Shown: positions 34,901 to 45,020, counted from the first letter of the stretch. The stretch: DNA of 64,000 nt from Faecalicatena contorta (GCF_021531975.1 NZ_JAFBIY010000001.1:62001-126000); one strand, 5' to 3'. Notes: generated by a model from the sequence alone, not told the origin. Program-made: numbers and translations.

Positions 34901-35344
34901 ATGCAGACAATCTATTGGCTGATCTTATTTGTCATTCTATTGCTTATAGAGATATGCACCATGGGTCTTACGACAATCTGGTTCGCCGGTGGCGCTATCG
35001 TGGCATTTCTGGCCGGCGTTCTGGGATTCGGAACGACTGTCCAGGTGGTTGTATTTATTGTGGTATCTGTACTGCTCTTAGTAATGACAAGACCGATCGC
35101 GGTAAAGTATTTCAATCAGGAGAGACAGAAAACAAATGCGGAGAGCCTGATTGGTCAGAATGCACTTGTTACGGAGGATATTGATACGCTTCAGGCTGTA
35201 GGAAGAGTAGAGGTCCGGGGACAGGAATGGTCGGCAAAGACCGATGAGCCGGATGGCCGGATCGCAAAAAATACAGTCGTAGTCGTAGAAGGTATTCAGG
35301 GTGTAAAGCTGATTGTAAGGGTTAAGGAGGAAAAGACATGTTAA
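34901..35344 (+). CDS. NfeD-family membrane protein
   Basis: 147 residues: two or three N-terminal membrane helices (about 5-24, 28-45, 47-66) and a C-terminal OB-fold (LIGQNALVTEDIDTLQAVGR, then EWSAKTDE). Short NfeD proteins act with stomatin/flotillin proteins in membrane domains. The next gene, overlapping by 7 bases, encodes exactly such a partner. Confidence 0.88.
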   Translation: MQTIYWLILFVILLLIEICTMGLTTIWFAGGAIVAFLAGVLGFGTTVQVVVFIVVSVLLLVMTRPIAVKYFNQERQKTNAESLIGQNALVTEDIDTLQAVGRVEVRGQEWSAKTDEPDGRIAKNTVVVVEGIQGVKLIVRVKEEKTC

Positions 35345-36279
35345 GAGTATTAGGAAGTTTTATCGGAATCATTTTACTGGTCATAGTTGTATTGCTGTTG
35401 ATTTCCTGTGTGAAAATCGTTAAGCAGGCGCAGGCACTCGTTGTAGAGCGTCTCGGTGCTTATCAGGCTACATGGGGAACCGGTATCCATTTTAAGATCC
35501 CGATCATTGACCGTGTGGCAAGAAAAGTGGATCTGCGTGAGCAGGTTGTTGATTTCGCACCGCAGCCGGTTATTACAAAAGATAACGTAACAATGAGAAT
35601 CGATACGGTTGTATTCTATCAGATCACAGATCCGAAGATGTTCTGTTATGGAGTGGCAAACCCGATCATGGCAATCGAGAATCTGACGGCGACAACACTT
35701 CGTAATATTATCGGTGATCTGGAGCTTGACCAGACACTGACCTCCAGAGAGACGATCAATACGAAGATGAGAGCTTCTCTTGATGTGGCTACAGACCCAT
35801 GGGGAATCAAGGTAAACCGTGTTGAACTTAAGAATATCATTCCGCCGGCAGCGATCCAGGATGCAATGGAGAAACAGATGAAGGCAGAGCGTGAACGTCG
35901 TGAAGCGATCCTTCGTGCGGAAGGTGAGAAGAAGTCTACGATCCTTGTGGCAGAAGGACATAAGGAATCCGCAATTCTGGATGCCGAGGCTGAGAAGCAG
36001 GCAGCGATCCTTCGTGCAGAAGCAAAGAAGGAAGCAATGATCCGTGAGGCAGAAGGTGAGGCTGAGGCAATCCTTAAAGTACAGCAGGCAAATGCAGATG
36101 GTCTGAAGTTCCTGAAGGAAGCAGGAGCAGACGAATCTGTACTTACACTGAAGAGCCTGGAGGCATTTGAGAAGGCAGCAGACGGTCAGGCTACGAAGAT
36201 TATTATTCCATCGGAGATCCAGGGAATCGCAGGACTTGTGAAGTCTCTGGCAGAGGTTGGAGGAAATGAAGGGAAGTGA
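35338..36279 (+). CDS. SPFH/Band 7 (stomatin/QmcA-like) membrane protein
   Basis: 313 residues: an N-terminal membrane helix (about 4-24), the SPFH domain ([38 protein letters not shown]) and a long Ala/Glu/Lys-rich coiled coil (about 180-250) with repeats such as [10 protein letters not shown] and [10 protein letters not shown]. Forms large oligomers that organise the membrane and regulate proteases such as FtsH. Translation is coupled to the NfeD gene. Confidence 0.93.
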   Translation: MLRVLGSFIGIILLVIVVLLLISCVKIVKQAQALVVERLGAYQATWGTGIHFKIPIIDRVARKVDLREQVVDFAPQPVITKDNVTMRIDTVVFYQITDPKMFCYGVANPIMAIENLTATTLRNIIGDLELDQTLTSRETINTKMRASLDVATDPWGIKVNRVELKNIIPPAAIQDAMEKQMKAERERREAILRAEGEKKSTILVAEGHKESAILDAEAEKQAAILRAEAKKEAMIREAEGEAEAILKVQQANADGLKFLKEAGADESVLTLKSLEAFEKAADGQATKIIIPSEIQGIAGLVKSLAEVGGNEGK

Positions 36280-36283
36280 TGGC

Positions 36284-38377
36284 ATGAAACCCATCATTGA
36301 TATGTCAAAAGAATATGGCCTTGTATTTGATGGCGGCGGGGCAAGAGGAGCGTACCAGATCGGTGCATGGAAGGCTCTTGTGGAAGCCGGGGTTCAGATA
36401 AATGCAGTGGCAGGAACATCCGTGGGCGCATTAAATGGCGCCCTCGTTTGTATGGGTGACATAGAAAAGGCGGAGAAGATCTGGAGTGAGATTACATTTT
36501 CCACAGTCATGGATGTAGATGATGACTGGATGGAGCGATTGTTTCATAAGGAAATGGGAATCAAAGAATTCCTGAATGAGGCATGGCTTAAGATTACAGA
36601 GGGCGGCGTAGATATTACGCCGCTTAAAACGCTGATCCATGAAGTGGTGGATGAAGAAGCAATCCGCAATAGCGGAAAAGAATTCTGTCTTCTTACATTT
36701 TCGCTGTCCGATATGCGGGAGCTGGATCTGAGCATTGAAGACGTGCCGGAAGGACTTCTGGAGGATTTTCTGCTGGCAAGCGCTTATCTTCTCGGATTTA
36801 AGAATGAGCCCCTGCACGGAAAGACATATATAGACGGCGGTGTGATCAATAATGTTCCGGTCGGCTCACTTGTAAAGCGAGGATATGAAAATATCATCGA
36901 AGTACGCATCTACGGTCCCGGCAGGGCGCCGCGGGTAAAGATGCCGGAAAACGGAGTAAAATACGAAGTGGCGCCGCGTGTGAAGCTTGGAAGTATCATT
37001 GAATTCTCAGAAAAGCGAAGTCGGCAAAATCTGGTCATCGGTTATTACGATGCCAAACGAATGCTATATGGTCTGGAAGGCCGGATCTATTATATTGAAC
37101 AGACCCATGAGGATGCGTATTATGAAAATCTTCTGTCAGGAATGCGGGAGATCGAGAAGGCAGAGATTGCCATTCAGCTAAAGGTTCCGCTTAACTATAC
37201 CGACAAGGAATTGTACATGGGAATGCTGGAAGCATCGGCAAAACTGCTTCGAATTCAAAAATATCAGGTGTACACAGTTGACCAATTGTTTGAAATAGTA
37301 TATAAAAAATATATGACTTTGGAAGACAGGATGAATATGCCAAGGTTCGTGCACATATTAACAGGATTGAAAGAGGGACTTAAGATGAATTTAAAAGGAA
37401 GAAACTTTTTGACACTGAAGGATTATTCACCAGAGGAAATCGAATATCTGCTTGACCTGGCAGCAGATCTGAAGGAAAAGAAAAAAAACGGAGTTCCGGT
37501 TGACAATTACAGAGGAATGAACGTGGCACTGATCTTTGAAAAGACAAGTACAAGAACACGCTGCTCCTTCGAGGTGGCAGCTCATGATATGGGAATGGGC
37601 ACTACTTATCTGGATCCAAGCGGTTCCCAGATCGGCAAAAAGGAAAGTATCGAAGATACCGCACGTGTACTGGGACGTATGTATGACGGAATCGAGTACC
37701 GCGGATTCGGGCAGGAGATTGTAGAGGAGCTGGCTGCATATGCAGGTGTACCGGTATGGAACGGACTGACCAATGAATATCATCCGACACAGATGCTGGC
37801 AGACCTTCTGACGATTCGTGAACATTTCGGAAGATTAAAAGGAATCAAGCTCGTTTATATGGGCGATGCAAGATATAATATGGGAAATTCCCTTATGATC
37901 GCATGCTCCAAGATGGGAATGGACTTCGTTGCATGCACGACAAAGAACTACTTCCCGAATGAAGAGCTTGTAAAGACATGTCAGGGATACGCGAAGGAAA
38001 GCGGAGCAACCATCACACTGACAGAAGATGTGAAAGAAGGCACAAAGGGAGCAGACGTTATCTACACAGACGTATGGGTATCCATGGGAGAGCCGGACGA
38101 AGTGTGGGAAGAAAGAATCCGCGAACTTACCCCATATAAAGTAACGAAAGAGGTTATGGAAAATGCAGGAGAAGAAGCAATCTTCCTTCACTGTCTCCCG
38201 GCATTCCACGACCTTAAGACAAAGATCGGAAAAGAAATCAAAGACAAATACGGCATTGACGATATGGAAGTCACAGACGAAGTATTCGAATCCGGACAGT
38301 CAAAAGTATTTGACGAGGCCGAAAACCGTATGCATACGATCAAAGCCGTAATGGTTGCAACCCTGGGCGAAAAATAA
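36284..38377 (+). CDS. Patatin-like phospholipase, reading frame continuing into ornithine carbamoyltransferase
   Basis: From ATG 36284 the frame stays open for 697 codons. Residues 1 to about 365 are a patatin-like lipase: oxyanion loop [12 protein letters not shown], nucleophile elbow [11 protein letters not shown] and catalytic Asp in [11 protein letters not shown]. No stop separates it from ornithine carbamoyltransferase, whose normal Met is codon 368 (37385). Either a fusion protein is made, or, because a promoter (37278-37306) and a ribosome site precede 37385, the second enzyme is mostly made alone. The start follows GAAGGGAAG and lies 4 bases after the SPFH stop. Confidence 0.75.
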   Translation: MKPIIDMSKEYGLVFDGGGARGAYQIGAWKALVEAGVQINAVAGTSVGALNGALVCMGDIEKAEKIWSEITFSTVMDVDDDWMERLFHKEMGIKEFLNEAWLKITEGGVDITPLKTLIHEVVDEEAIRNSGKEFCLLTFSLSDMRELDLSIEDVPEGLLEDFLLASAYLLGFKNEPLHGKTYIDGGVINNVPVGSLVKRGYENIIEVRIYGPGRAPRVKMPENGVKYEVAPRVKLGSIIEFSEKRSRQNLVIGYYDAKRMLYGLEGRIYYIEQTHEDAYYENLLSGMREIEKAEIAIQLKVPLNYTDKELYMGMLEASAKLLRIQKYQVYTVDQLFEIVYKKYMTLEDRMNMPRFVHILTGLKEGLKMNLKGRNFLTLKDYSPEEIEYLLDLAADLKEKKKNGVPVDNYRGMNVALIFEKTSTRTRCSFEVAAHDMGMGTTYLDPSGSQIGKKESIEDTARVLGRMYDGIEYRGFGQEIVEELAAYAGVPVWNGLTNEYHPTQMLADLLTIREHFGRLKGIKLVYMGDARYNMGNSLMIACSKMGMDFVACTTKNYFPNEELVKTCQGYAKESGATITLTEDVKEGTKGADVIYTDVWVSMGEPDEVWEERIRELTPYKVTKEVMENAGEEAIFLHCLPAFHDLKTKIGKEIKDKYGIDDMEVTDEVFESGQSKVFDEAENRMHTIKAVMVATLGEK
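37278..37306 (+). promoter_or_regulatory. Internal sigma-A promoter ahead of argF
   Basis: TTGACC (37278-37283), 17 bases, TATAAA (37301-37306), inside the patatin coding sequence and about 80 bases before the ornithine carbamoyltransferase start. A match this good in coding DNA suggests function. Confidence 0.6.
37385..38377 (+). CDS. argF: Ornithine carbamoyltransferase (internal start)
   Basis: 330 residues from ATG 37385, the usual family N-terminus ([19 protein letters not shown]). Carbamoyl-phosphate site STRTRCSFE, then HPTQMLADL, ornithine site DVWVSMGE and the catalytic HCLPAFHD. Converts ornithine and carbamoyl phosphate to citrulline (arginine synthesis, or the reverse in the deiminase pathway). 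AGAGGG lies 7 bases upstream of the ATG, and a promoter lies at 37278, although the upstream patatin frame runs into it without a stop. No other arg genes are adjacent. Confidence 0.93.
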   Translation: MNLKGRNFLTLKDYSPEEIEYLLDLAADLKEKKKNGVPVDNYRGMNVALIFEKTSTRTRCSFEVAAHDMGMGTTYLDPSGSQIGKKESIEDTARVLGRMYDGIEYRGFGQEIVEELAAYAGVPVWNGLTNEYHPTQMLADLLTIREHFGRLKGIKLVYMGDARYNMGNSLMIACSKMGMDFVACTTKNYFPNEELVKTCQGYAKESGATITLTEDVKEGTKGADVIYTDVWVSMGEPDEVWEERIRELTPYKVTKEVMENAGEEAIFLHCLPAFHDLKTKIGKEIKDKYGIDDMEVTDEVFESGQSKVFDEAENRMHTIKAVMVATLGEK

Positions 38378-38384
38378 GGGATGG

Positions 38385-38508
38385 AGGCAGGGGACGCGGA
38401 CAGGGGACGCGGGTAACGTAGCGGAGCGAGGCTACCCCGTCCCCCAAGCGAGGCTGCCCCGTCCCCCAGGCGAGGCTGCCCCGTCCCCCAAACGTAGCGG
38501 AGCGAAGT
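38385..38508. repeat. GC-rich tandem repeat related to the REP family
   Basis: Contains GGGGACGCGG twice, then three to four copies of a unit of the type GCGAGGCTRCCCCGTCCCCC, each about 21-23 bases. It is bracketed by GTAGCGGAGCGA at 38418-38429 and again at 38494-38505. The CCCCGTCCCC string is the arm of the hairpin family elsewhere. The right-hand GGAG (38499-38502) acts as the ribosome site of birA. Confidence 0.8.
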
Positions 38509-39489
38509 ATGAAATCAGAAATTTTACGATTATTAAAGGAATCCGATACTTATATTTCCGGGCAGCAGCTGTGTGATCATTTTCATGTGTCAAGAACGGC
38601 TGTCTGGAAGGTAATTGAACAATTGAAAAAAGAGGGTTATGAGATTGAGGCGGTCCGTAATAAAGGGTACCGCCTTACCTGCAGTCCGGATGTCATGTCA
38701 AAGGCAGAGATTGAGAGCCTCCTTGCGACACAGTGGGTAGGAAAGAAGGTCGTATATTCGGCGGAAATCGATTCTACCAATACACAGGCGAAGGCGGCAG
38801 GCGAACAGGGAGAAGCTCACGGCACACTTTTCGTTGCAGATAAGCAGAATGCGGGAAAAGGACGAAGAGGAAGAGTGTGGGAGTCTCCGGCCGGCAGCAG
38901 TATTTACATGACCGTCCTTCTGCGCCCGGATCTGCCCCCGGTGAAAGCGCCGATGCTCACACTGGTGATGGCAGTCAGCGTCGCCGAAGGCATCCGCCAG
39001 GTAACCGGTCTGGACACCCAGATCAAATGGCCCAATGATATTGTGCTGAATAAGAAAAAAATATGTGGCATCCTGACGGAGATGAGTACAGAAATTGATT
39101 ACATCAATTACGTGGTGATCGGAGACGGAATCAATGTGAATCAGGATACATTTCCGGAGGAACTGTCAGAGACAGCCACATCCTTAAAGATAGAATCCGG
39201 GCAGATATACAGACGCTCGGAGCTGATTGCTTCCATTATGAAACAGTTTGAGAAGAATTACGAAATGTTTCTTGAAACAGAAGACCTGTCGGGAATCCAG
39301 GACATTTACAATGAAATGCTTGTGAACAGAGGAAGAGAGGTAAGAGTGCTGGAGCCCGGGAACGAATATAATGCTTTCGCGGAAGGAATCAATAAAACAG
39401 GTGAGCTGATCGTCAGGACAGAAGCAGGAGAAGAGAAGCATATTTTCGCCGGTGAAGTATCTGTCCGCGGTATATATGGATATGTATAA
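38509..39489 (+). CDS. birA: Biotin operon repressor/biotin-protein ligase
   Basis: 326 residues: N-terminal winged helix (ISGQQLCDHFHVSRTAVWKV), catalytic domain with the biotinyl-AMP loop GKGRRGRVWESPAGSSIYMT and KWPNDIVLNKKKICGIL, and a C-terminal SH3-like domain. Attaches biotin to carboxylases and represses biotin genes. The only Shine-Dalgarno sequence (GGAG, 6 bases before ATG) is contributed by the GC-rich repeat immediately upstream. Confidence 0.95.
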   Translation: MKSEILRLLKESDTYISGQQLCDHFHVSRTAVWKVIEQLKKEGYEIEAVRNKGYRLTCSPDVMSKAEIESLLATQWVGKKVVYSAEIDSTNTQAKAAGEQGEAHGTLFVADKQNAGKGRRGRVWESPAGSSIYMTVLLRPDLPPVKAPMLTLVMAVSVAEGIRQVTGLDTQIKWPNDIVLNKKKICGILTEMSTEIDYINYVVIGDGINVNQDTFPEELSETATSLKIESGQIYRRSELIASIMKQFEKNYEMFLETEDLSGIQDIYNEMLVNRGREVRVLEPGNEYNAFAEGINKTGELIVRTEAGEEKHIFAGEVSVRGIYGYV

Positions 39490-39546
39490 ATCTTAAATCT
39501 GTACAGGGCGAGCCCGGCGAAAATGCCGGTACCGGAAAGGAGAACT

Positions 39547-39879
39547 ATGTACGAAGAAAAAATTGTACTGTGCGGTGCAAATTCTTATGAAGAAAAATAT
39601 TATCTGAACCCGGATTTTAGCGGGCTTCCGGACAGCATCAAGGATGAGCTTAAGATCATGTGCGTGCTGTATGTCCATGATGTAGGTGGAATACTGACAC
39701 TGGTATATGAAGAAGATGGAGAGCTGTGCTTTGAAGTCACGTCCGAAGAAGGAGACCCGATGTTTGACGATATCGGAAGCCAGCTCAAGATCAAGCAGTT
39801 ACAGAGAGAGAAGCAAGATCTGCTGCAGGCACTGCAGTTGTATTATCAAGTATTTTTCTTGGGCGAGGAGGTAGAATAA
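39547..39879 (+). CDS. Conserved hypothetical protein upstream of coaX
   Basis: 110 residues, not firmly recognised; it resembles small uncharacterised clostridial proteins (possibly DUF6145). Sequence features: YEEKYYLNPDFSGLPDSIKDELKI cut here at KDELKI, a beta-rich middle (VGGILTLVYEEDGELCFEV) and a C-terminal helix. No membrane segment. GAAAGGAG precedes ATG 39547 and its stop abuts the coaX start, so it is translated with coaX. Function unknown. Confidence 0.7.
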   Translation: MYEEKIVLCGANSYEEKYYLNPDFSGLPDSIKDELKIMCVLYVHDVGGILTLVYEEDGELCFEVTSEEGDPMFDDIGSQLKIKQLQREKQDLLQALQLYYQVFFLGEEVE

Positions 39880-40653
39880 ATGCTGTTAGTAATTGACGTG
39901 GGAAATACAAATATTACACTCGGCGTATTCCGTAAAGAGGAGCTTTTGGGAACATTCCGTATGATGACCAAGCTCCCGAGAACATCCGATGAATACGGAA
40001 TCATGTTAAGAGAACTGGTGGAAAGACAGGGCATTTCATGCGACGATATAGACGCCGTTATCATCGCCTCCGTTGTACCGGACATCATGCATTCCCTGGG
40101 AAGCGCCATCATCAAATATTTCGATATCAAGCCTATGATCGTATCTGCCGGTATCAAGACAGGTATTAAGATCCAAACAGAGAATCCCAAACAAGTCGGC
40201 GCAGACCGTATCGTAGATGCAGTTGCCGCATACACAATACACGGCGGCCCAGTCATCGTAATCGATTACGGCACAGCCACTACCTACGACGTAGTCGGCC
40301 CGGATGGCACCTTCGAAGCAGCAGTCATCGCACCAGGAATCCGCACCTCCGCACAGGCAATGTGGGGACAGGCAGCGATGCTCCCGGCAATCGACATCCG
40401 TAAGCCAGAATCCATACTCGCAAAAGAAACCATCTCCTGCATGCAGGCAGGAATCGTATTCGGTCAGATCGGCCAGACAGAATACATCATCAACAAAATA
40501 CGGGAAGAATCCGGTTATACAGATGCCAAAGTAGTCGCAAGCGGCGGACTCGGAAAAATCATCGCAAGCGAGACAGACGTGATAGATGTGTACGATCCAC
40601 AGCTCACATTAAAGGGGTTGAGGATCATTTATGAGAAGAACAAAAAACGTTAA
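39880..40653 (+). CDS. coaX: Type III pantothenate kinase
   Basis: 257 residues of the ASKHA fold. Phosphate-binding motif [16 protein letters not shown] at the N-terminus, [12 protein letters not shown] and [11 protein letters not shown] in the middle, and ASGGLGKII near the end. Catalyses the first step of coenzyme A synthesis and, unlike type I, is not feedback-inhibited. The birA-coaX-dusB order is common in Firmicutes. Confidence 0.95.
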   Translation: MLLVIDVGNTNITLGVFRKEELLGTFRMMTKLPRTSDEYGIMLRELVERQGISCDDIDAVIIASVVPDIMHSLGSAIIKYFDIKPMIVSAGIKTGIKIQTENPKQVGADRIVDAVAAYTIHGGPVIVIDYGTATTYDVVGPDGTFEAAVIAPGIRTSAQAMWGQAAMLPAIDIRKPESILAKETISCMQAGIVFGQIGQTEYIINKIREESGYTDAKVVASGGLGKIIASETDVIDVYDPQLTLKGLRIIYEKNKKR

Positions 40654-40660
40654 AAAAATA

Positions 40661-40696
40661 ACAGAGGACGTAGACTTTTTCAATTTACCTACGTCC
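40661..40696. repeat. Degenerate relative of the hairpin repeat
   Basis: AGAGGACGTAG (40662-40672) pairs with CTACGTCCCT (40687-40696) around an AT-rich loop. It keeps the GGACG / CGTCC ends of the family but not the T6-CG-A6 centre. It lies between coaX and dusB and may have replaced the dusB ribosome site. Confidence 0.5.
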
Positions 40697-40722
40697 CTAA
40701 TTAGAAAATGTGGTGTACCCAA

Positions 40723-41700
40723 ATGAACATAGGAAATGTAAAATTAGATAATCCATATATTCTTGCACCAATGGCAGGCGTTACCGACCTGCCGTTTCGC
40801 TTATTGTGCAAAGAGCAGGGCGCAGGGCTTCTGTGCATGGAAATGGTCAGCGCGAAAGCGCTGCAGTATAAGAACCGGAATACGAAGGCGTTATTATCGA
40901 TTCATCCAGAAGAATACCCGGTGTCGCTGCAGCTATTTGGTTCTGACCCGCATATCATTAGTGAGCAGGCGAAGAGGATTGAGGAGTTGCCATTCCAGAT
41001 CCTGGACATCAATATGGGGTGCCCGGTGCCGAAGGTCGTGAAAAATGGTGAGGGCTCGGCGCTTATGAAGAATCCGAAGCTTGTCTATGACATTGTATAT
41101 GAGACAGCGCGGGCAATCGAGAAGCCGGTCACAATCAAGATTCGAAAGGGATTTGACGATGAAAATGTAAATGCGGTGGAAATCGCGAAAATTGCGGAGG
41201 AAGCGGGAGCCGCGGCGGTGGCGGTTCACGGCAGAACGCGGGAGCAGTATTACTCCGGAAAAGCGGACTGGGATATCATCCGTCAGGTAAAGGAAGCGGT
41301 CAGCATACCGGTTATCGGAAATGGTGATGTGACGTCCGGTGAAAAGGCGAAAGCCATGCAGGAGCAGACCGGCTGTGACGGTGTGATGATCGGGCGCGGA
41401 GCGCAGGGCAATCCGTGGATCTTCCATGAGCTTTCAGAGTATGCGAAAACAGGAATGATGCCGCCAAGACCGGAACCGGAAGTGATAAGGGAAACAATGC
41501 TCCGACACGCAAGACTGCAGCTGGAATTCAAAGGAGAATACCTGGGGATCCGGGAAATGAGAAAGCATGTCGGCTGGTATACAAAAGGAATGAAAGGCTC
41601 TGCAAAATTGCGGGCGGCAATCAATCAGATTGAATCTTATGAAGAACTGGAAGAGCTGCTAAATACGATAATAAAAGCAGGTACTCTTACATATACTTAA
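40723..41700 (+). CDS. dusB: tRNA-dihydrouridine synthase
   Basis: About 325 residues of an FMN-dependent TIM barrel that reduces uridines in tRNA. Signatures: ILAPMAGVTDLPFRLLC, the catalytic Cys in DINMGCPVPKVVKNGEGSAL, VTIKIRKGF and GVMIGRGAQGNPWIF. No clear Shine-Dalgarno sequence precedes either ATG 40723 or ATG 40708. The hairpin at 40661-40696 occupies that position. ATG 40723 is chosen because the protein then begins like its homologues. Confidence 0.92.
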   Translation: MNIGNVKLDNPYILAPMAGVTDLPFRLLCKEQGAGLLCMEMVSAKALQYKNRNTKALLSIHPEEYPVSLQLFGSDPHIISEQAKRIEELPFQILDINMGCPVPKVVKNGEGSALMKNPKLVYDIVYETARAIEKPVTIKIRKGFDDENVNAVEIAKIAEEAGAAAVAVHGRTREQYYSGKADWDIIRQVKEAVSIPVIGNGDVTSGEKAKAMQEQTGCDGVMIGRGAQGNPWIFHELSEYAKTGMMPPRPEPEVIRETMLRHARLQLEFKGEYLGIREMRKHVGWYTKGMKGSAKLRAAINQIESYEELEELLNTIIKAGTLTYT

Positions 41701-41737
41701 TCCGTACATGGGAACTTGTCTTGTCGCTAAAAAGAGA

Positions 41738-41766
41738 TTGACAATGCAGGAAGGGTTATGTATAAT
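41738..41766 (+). promoter_or_regulatory. Consensus sigma-A promoter of greA
   Basis: TTGACA (41738-41743), 17 bases, TATAAT (41761-41766): a perfect match at both boxes. Confidence 0.88.
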
Positions 41767-41816
41767 AATGAAATTGTGAAAGTATCTTTATTTTCAGGAA
41801 AGGAAGCAATAAGTAC

Positions 41817-42299
41817 ATGGAAGCAAAGAAGAAATTACTTACGTATGCAGGCTTGAAAGCATTGGAAGAAGAGCTTGAGAATTTAAAAGTTGTAAAGCGT
41901 AAAGAGGTAGCCGGTAAAATTAAAGAAGCAAGAGAACAGGGCGACTTATCTGAGAATGCGGAGTACGACGCAGCAAAAGACGAACAGCGTGATATTGAAG
42001 CACGTATTGAGGAGTTAGAAGGAATTCTTAAGAATGCAGAAGTCGTTGTTGAGGATGAAGTCGATTACGATAAAATAAATGTCGGATGTACGGTAAAGGT
42101 ATTTGATATTACATTTGACGAAGAGATGGAATTTAAGATTGTTGGTTCTACAGAAGCAAACAGCCTGGAAGGAAAGATTTCCAATGAGTCTCCGGTAGGG
42201 CAAGCATTGATCGGTAAGAAGGTTGATGATGTTGTTGACGTAGAGACACAGGCAGGAGTTATGCAGTATAAGGTACTGAGTATCAGCCGTACAATGTAA
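41817..42299 (+). CDS. greA: Transcription elongation factor GreA
   Basis: 160 residues: N-terminal coiled coil with the catalytic tip ([16 protein letters not shown], acidic pair) that stimulates RNA cleavage by stalled polymerase, and a C-terminal FKBP-like domain ([21 protein letters not shown]). Strong promoter upstream and AAAGGAAG ribosome site. It is 26 bases before lysS; greA-lysS is a common pair. Confidence 0.96.
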   Translation: MEAKKKLLTYAGLKALEEELENLKVVKRKEVAGKIKEAREQGDLSENAEYDAAKDEQRDIEARIEELEGILKNAEVVVEDEVDYDKINVGCTVKVFDITFDEEMEFKIVGSTEANSLEGKISNESPVGQALIGKKVDDVVDVETQAGVMQYKVLSISRTM

Positions 42300-42325
42300 T
42301 TTATGAAACGAAGGAGAGAAGAGAC

Positions 42326-44263
42326 GTGGGCGAGCAGCAGAAAAATGTACAGGAATCGGATATTAATCAGTTAAGAAAGGTCCGTCGCGAGAAACTCGCG
42401 GATTTGCAGGAAAACGGAAAGAACCCTTTTGAAATTACAAAATATGACGTTACATGCCATGCGATGGATGTAAAGGAAAATTACGAAGAGATGGAAGGAA
42501 AGCACGTATCTCTTGCAGGACGTATCATGCAGAAGCGTGTTATGGGTAAGGCATCCTTCTGTAATATTCTTGACCAGAGCGGAAACATCCAGTCTTATGT
42601 GGCAAGAGACAGTATTGGTGAAGAATCCTACAAAGACTTTAAGAAGATGGATATCGGAGATATCGTAGGTCTTGAAGGTGAAGTATTTAAGACAAAGACA
42701 GGTGAAATCTCTGTTCATGCATCTTCAGTAAAACTGTTGTCCAAGAGCCTGCAGATCCTCCCGGAGAAATTCCATGGTCTTACAAATACAGATATCCGCT
42801 ACCGTCAGAGATACGTGGATCTGATCATGAATCCGGAAGTCAGAGATACATTTATTAAGCGTTCCAAGATTGTAAGCTCCATCAGAAGATACCTGGACGG
42901 ACAGGGCTTCCTTGAGGTAGAGACTCCGATGCTCGTAAGTAATGCCGGAGGAGCAGCTGCAAGACCATTTGAAACACATTTTAATGCACTGAGCGAAGAT
43001 TTCAAGCTTCGTATCTCTCTGGAGTTATATCTGAAGCGTCTGATCGTAGGCGGTCTTGAGAGAGTGTACGAGATCGGACGAGTATTCCGTAATGAAGGTC
43101 TTGACACAAGACACAATCCGGAATTTACACTGATGGAATTATATCAGGCATATACAGATTACAACGGAATGATGGATCTGACAGAGAACCTGTATCGCCA
43201 TGTGGCACAGGAAGTTCTCGGAACGACACAGATCGTATATAAGGGCATCGAGATCGACCTTGGCAAACCATTTGAGAGAATTACAATGGTAGATGCTGTT
43301 AAGAAATATGCAGGTGTTGACTGGAATGAAGTGGAGACACTTGAGCAGGCAAGAGCACTTGCAGATGAACACCATGTAGAATACGAAGAGAGACATAAGA
43401 AAGGTGATATCTTAAGCCTGTTCTTCGAAGAATTTGCAGAGGAGCACCTGATCCAGCCGACATTTGTTATGGATCATCCGATAGAGATCTCCCCTCTTAC
43501 AAAGAAGAAACCGGAAGATCCGAACTATGTAGAGCGTTTCGAGTTCTTCATGAATGGCTGGGAGATGGCAAATGCGTACTCCGAGCTGAATGACCCGATC
43601 GATCAGAGAGAGCGTTTCAAAGCACAGGAAGAGTTGCTTGCGCAGGGCGATGAGGAAGCAAACACAACAGATGAAGACTTCCTGAATGCGCTGGAGATTG
43701 GTATGCCGCCAACAGGTGGTATCGGATTCGGTATCGACAGAATGTGCATGCTGCTGACAGGGGCAGAGGCAATCAGAGACGTATTGTTATTCCCGACAAT
43801 GAAGTCACTCGGTGATGTAAATAAGAAAAATGATGTAAAAAATCAGGCTGCCGAAGAAATGAAAGCAGAGCCGGAAAAAATTGATTTCTCTAATGTAAAG
43901 ATTGAGCCTTTATTTGAGGAAGAAGTTGATTTTGATACATTCAGCAAGTCAGATTTCAGAGCTGTAAAGGTTAAAGAGTGTGTTGCAGTACCGAAGTCAA
44001 AGAAACTCCTTCAGTTCACTCTTGATGATGGAACAGGCACAGATCGTACGATTTTAAGCGGTATTCACGCTTATTACGAGCCGGAAGAACTGGTTGGTAA
44101 AACACTGATCGCCATCACAAACCTTCCACCAAGAAAGATGATGGGAATTGAGTCTTGCGGTATGTTATTATCAGCAGTAAATAATCTGAAAGACTCAGAA
44201 GATGAAGAACTGCATCTGATCATGGTTGATAACCACATTCCAGCAGGTGCAAAGCTCTATTAA
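42326..44263 (+). CDS. lysS: Lysyl-tRNA synthetase (class II) with C-terminal tRNA-binding domain
   Basis: 645 residues, about 140 longer than the standard enzyme. Residues 1 to about 500 are class II LysRS: OB anticodon domain ([17 protein letters not shown]), motif 1, motif 2 ([17 protein letters not shown]) and motif 3 (GIGFGIDRM). After a linker, residues about 530-645 form an EMAPII/Trbp111-like domain ([37 protein letters not shown]) as found at the end of MetRS. This extra domain should add general tRNA affinity. GTG start at 42326 with AAGGAGAG. Last core gene before the accessory region. Confidence 0.95.
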   Translation: MGEQQKNVQESDINQLRKVRREKLADLQENGKNPFEITKYDVTCHAMDVKENYEEMEGKHVSLAGRIMQKRVMGKASFCNILDQSGNIQSYVARDSIGEESYKDFKKMDIGDIVGLEGEVFKTKTGEISVHASSVKLLSKSLQILPEKFHGLTNTDIRYRQRYVDLIMNPEVRDTFIKRSKIVSSIRRYLDGQGFLEVETPMLVSNAGGAAARPFETHFNALSEDFKLRISLELYLKRLIVGGLERVYEIGRVFRNEGLDTRHNPEFTLMELYQAYTDYNGMMDLTENLYRHVAQEVLGTTQIVYKGIEIDLGKPFERITMVDAVKKYAGVDWNEVETLEQARALADEHHVEYEERHKKGDILSLFFEEFAEEHLIQPTFVMDHPIEISPLTKKKPEDPNYVERFEFFMNGWEMANAYSELNDPIDQRERFKAQEELLAQGDEEANTTDEDFLNALEIGMPPTGGIGFGIDRMCMLLTGAEAIRDVLLFPTMKSLGDVNKKNDVKNQAAEEMKAEPEKIDFSNVKIEPLFEEEVDFDTFSKSDFRAVKVKECVAVPKSKKLLQFTLDDGTGTDRTILSGIHAYYEPEELVGKTLIAITNLPPRKMMGIESCGMLLSAVNNLKDSEDEELHLIMVDNHIPAGAKLY

Positions 44264-44485
44264 GATGATGTATGGATGTACCGTTTTACCGAATAGACGG
44301 GACGTACTTCATTTGATAAAAAACTAAAAAAACAGCGATTTACATCAAACTTACATCAATTGATGCAGAAATCGGTGCAAGCAAGAAAAAATCGCATAAT
44401 TAGTGCAATGAGTGGGCAATTCCAATCGGAGTTGCCCATTTTTAAAACAAACAGAAATACAAATCGAAAGTTGGAGGATACACGC
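44264..44485. other. Boundary between core and accessory DNA
   Basis: 222 bases without a gene. The stretch is AT-rich and holds short direct repeats (ACATCAAACTTACATCAA at 44341-44358). ATCGGTGCAAGCAAG and a related AGTGCAATGAG follow. A terminator lies at 44413-44443. No integrase or tRNA gene is seen. Confidence 0.4.
44413..44443 (+). terminator. Intrinsic terminator 150 bases after lysS
   Basis: TGGGCAATTCC / GGAGTTGCCCA (one G-U) with a 4-base loop, followed by TTTTT. Confidence 0.85.
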
Positions 44486-45010
44486 ATGAAAATTGTAATC
44501 ATTAATGGAAGTGCCAGAAAAGGAAATACGCTGGCAGCAATCAATGCATTTATAAAAGGAGCGTCAGAAAAGAATAAAATTGAAATCATTGAACCCGACA
44601 AACTCAACATTGCACCATGCAAGGGATGTGGTGTCTGTCAATGCTCTAAGGGATGCGTCGATAAGGATGATACAAATTCTACAATTGATAAAATTGCTGC
44701 CGCAGATATGATTCTTTTTGCTACACCAGTTTATTGGTGGGGAATGTCAGCACAATTGAAACTTATCATTGATAAGTGCTACTGCCGTGGATTGCAGTTA
44801 AAAAACAAAAAAGTTGGCACAATTGTTGTAGGTGGTTCTCCCGTAGGCAGTATCCAGTATGAGCTGATTGATAAGCAGTTTGACTGTATGGCAAAATATC
44901 TTTCATGGGATATACTTTTCAAAAAATCATATTACGCAACAGCCAGAGATGAACTTGAAAAAAATAAGGATTCCATGAACGAACTTGAGTGGATCGGAAA
45001 AAATTTATAA
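44486..45010 (+). CDS. Flavodoxin-like NAD(P)H-dependent oxidoreductase
   Basis: About 174 residues. FMN phosphate loop IINGSARKGNTLAAINAF at the N-terminus, then the cysteine cluster PCKGCGVCQCSKGC followed by KDD, and ATPVYWWGMSAQLKLIIDK, all typical of the iron-sulfur-flavoprotein/NADPH-FMN reductase family. May reduce quinones or nitro compounds. ATG 44486 follows TTGGAGGAT. It is directly followed by the first 69-bp direct repeat. Confidence 0.85.
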   Translation: MKIVIINGSARKGNTLAAINAFIKGASEKNKIEIIEPDKLNIAPCKGCGVCQCSKGCVDKDDTNSTIDKIAAADMILFATPVYWWGMSAQLKLIIDKCYCRGLQLKNKKVGTIVVGGSPVGSIQYELIDKQFDCMAKYLSWDILFKKSYYATARDELEKNKDSMNELEWIGKNL

Positions 45011-45020
45011 AGCACACACC

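Noticed and set aside
44264-44485. tRNA gene used as integration site after lysS
   Set aside because: No cloverleaf or T-loop sequence could be found in this stretch on either strand.
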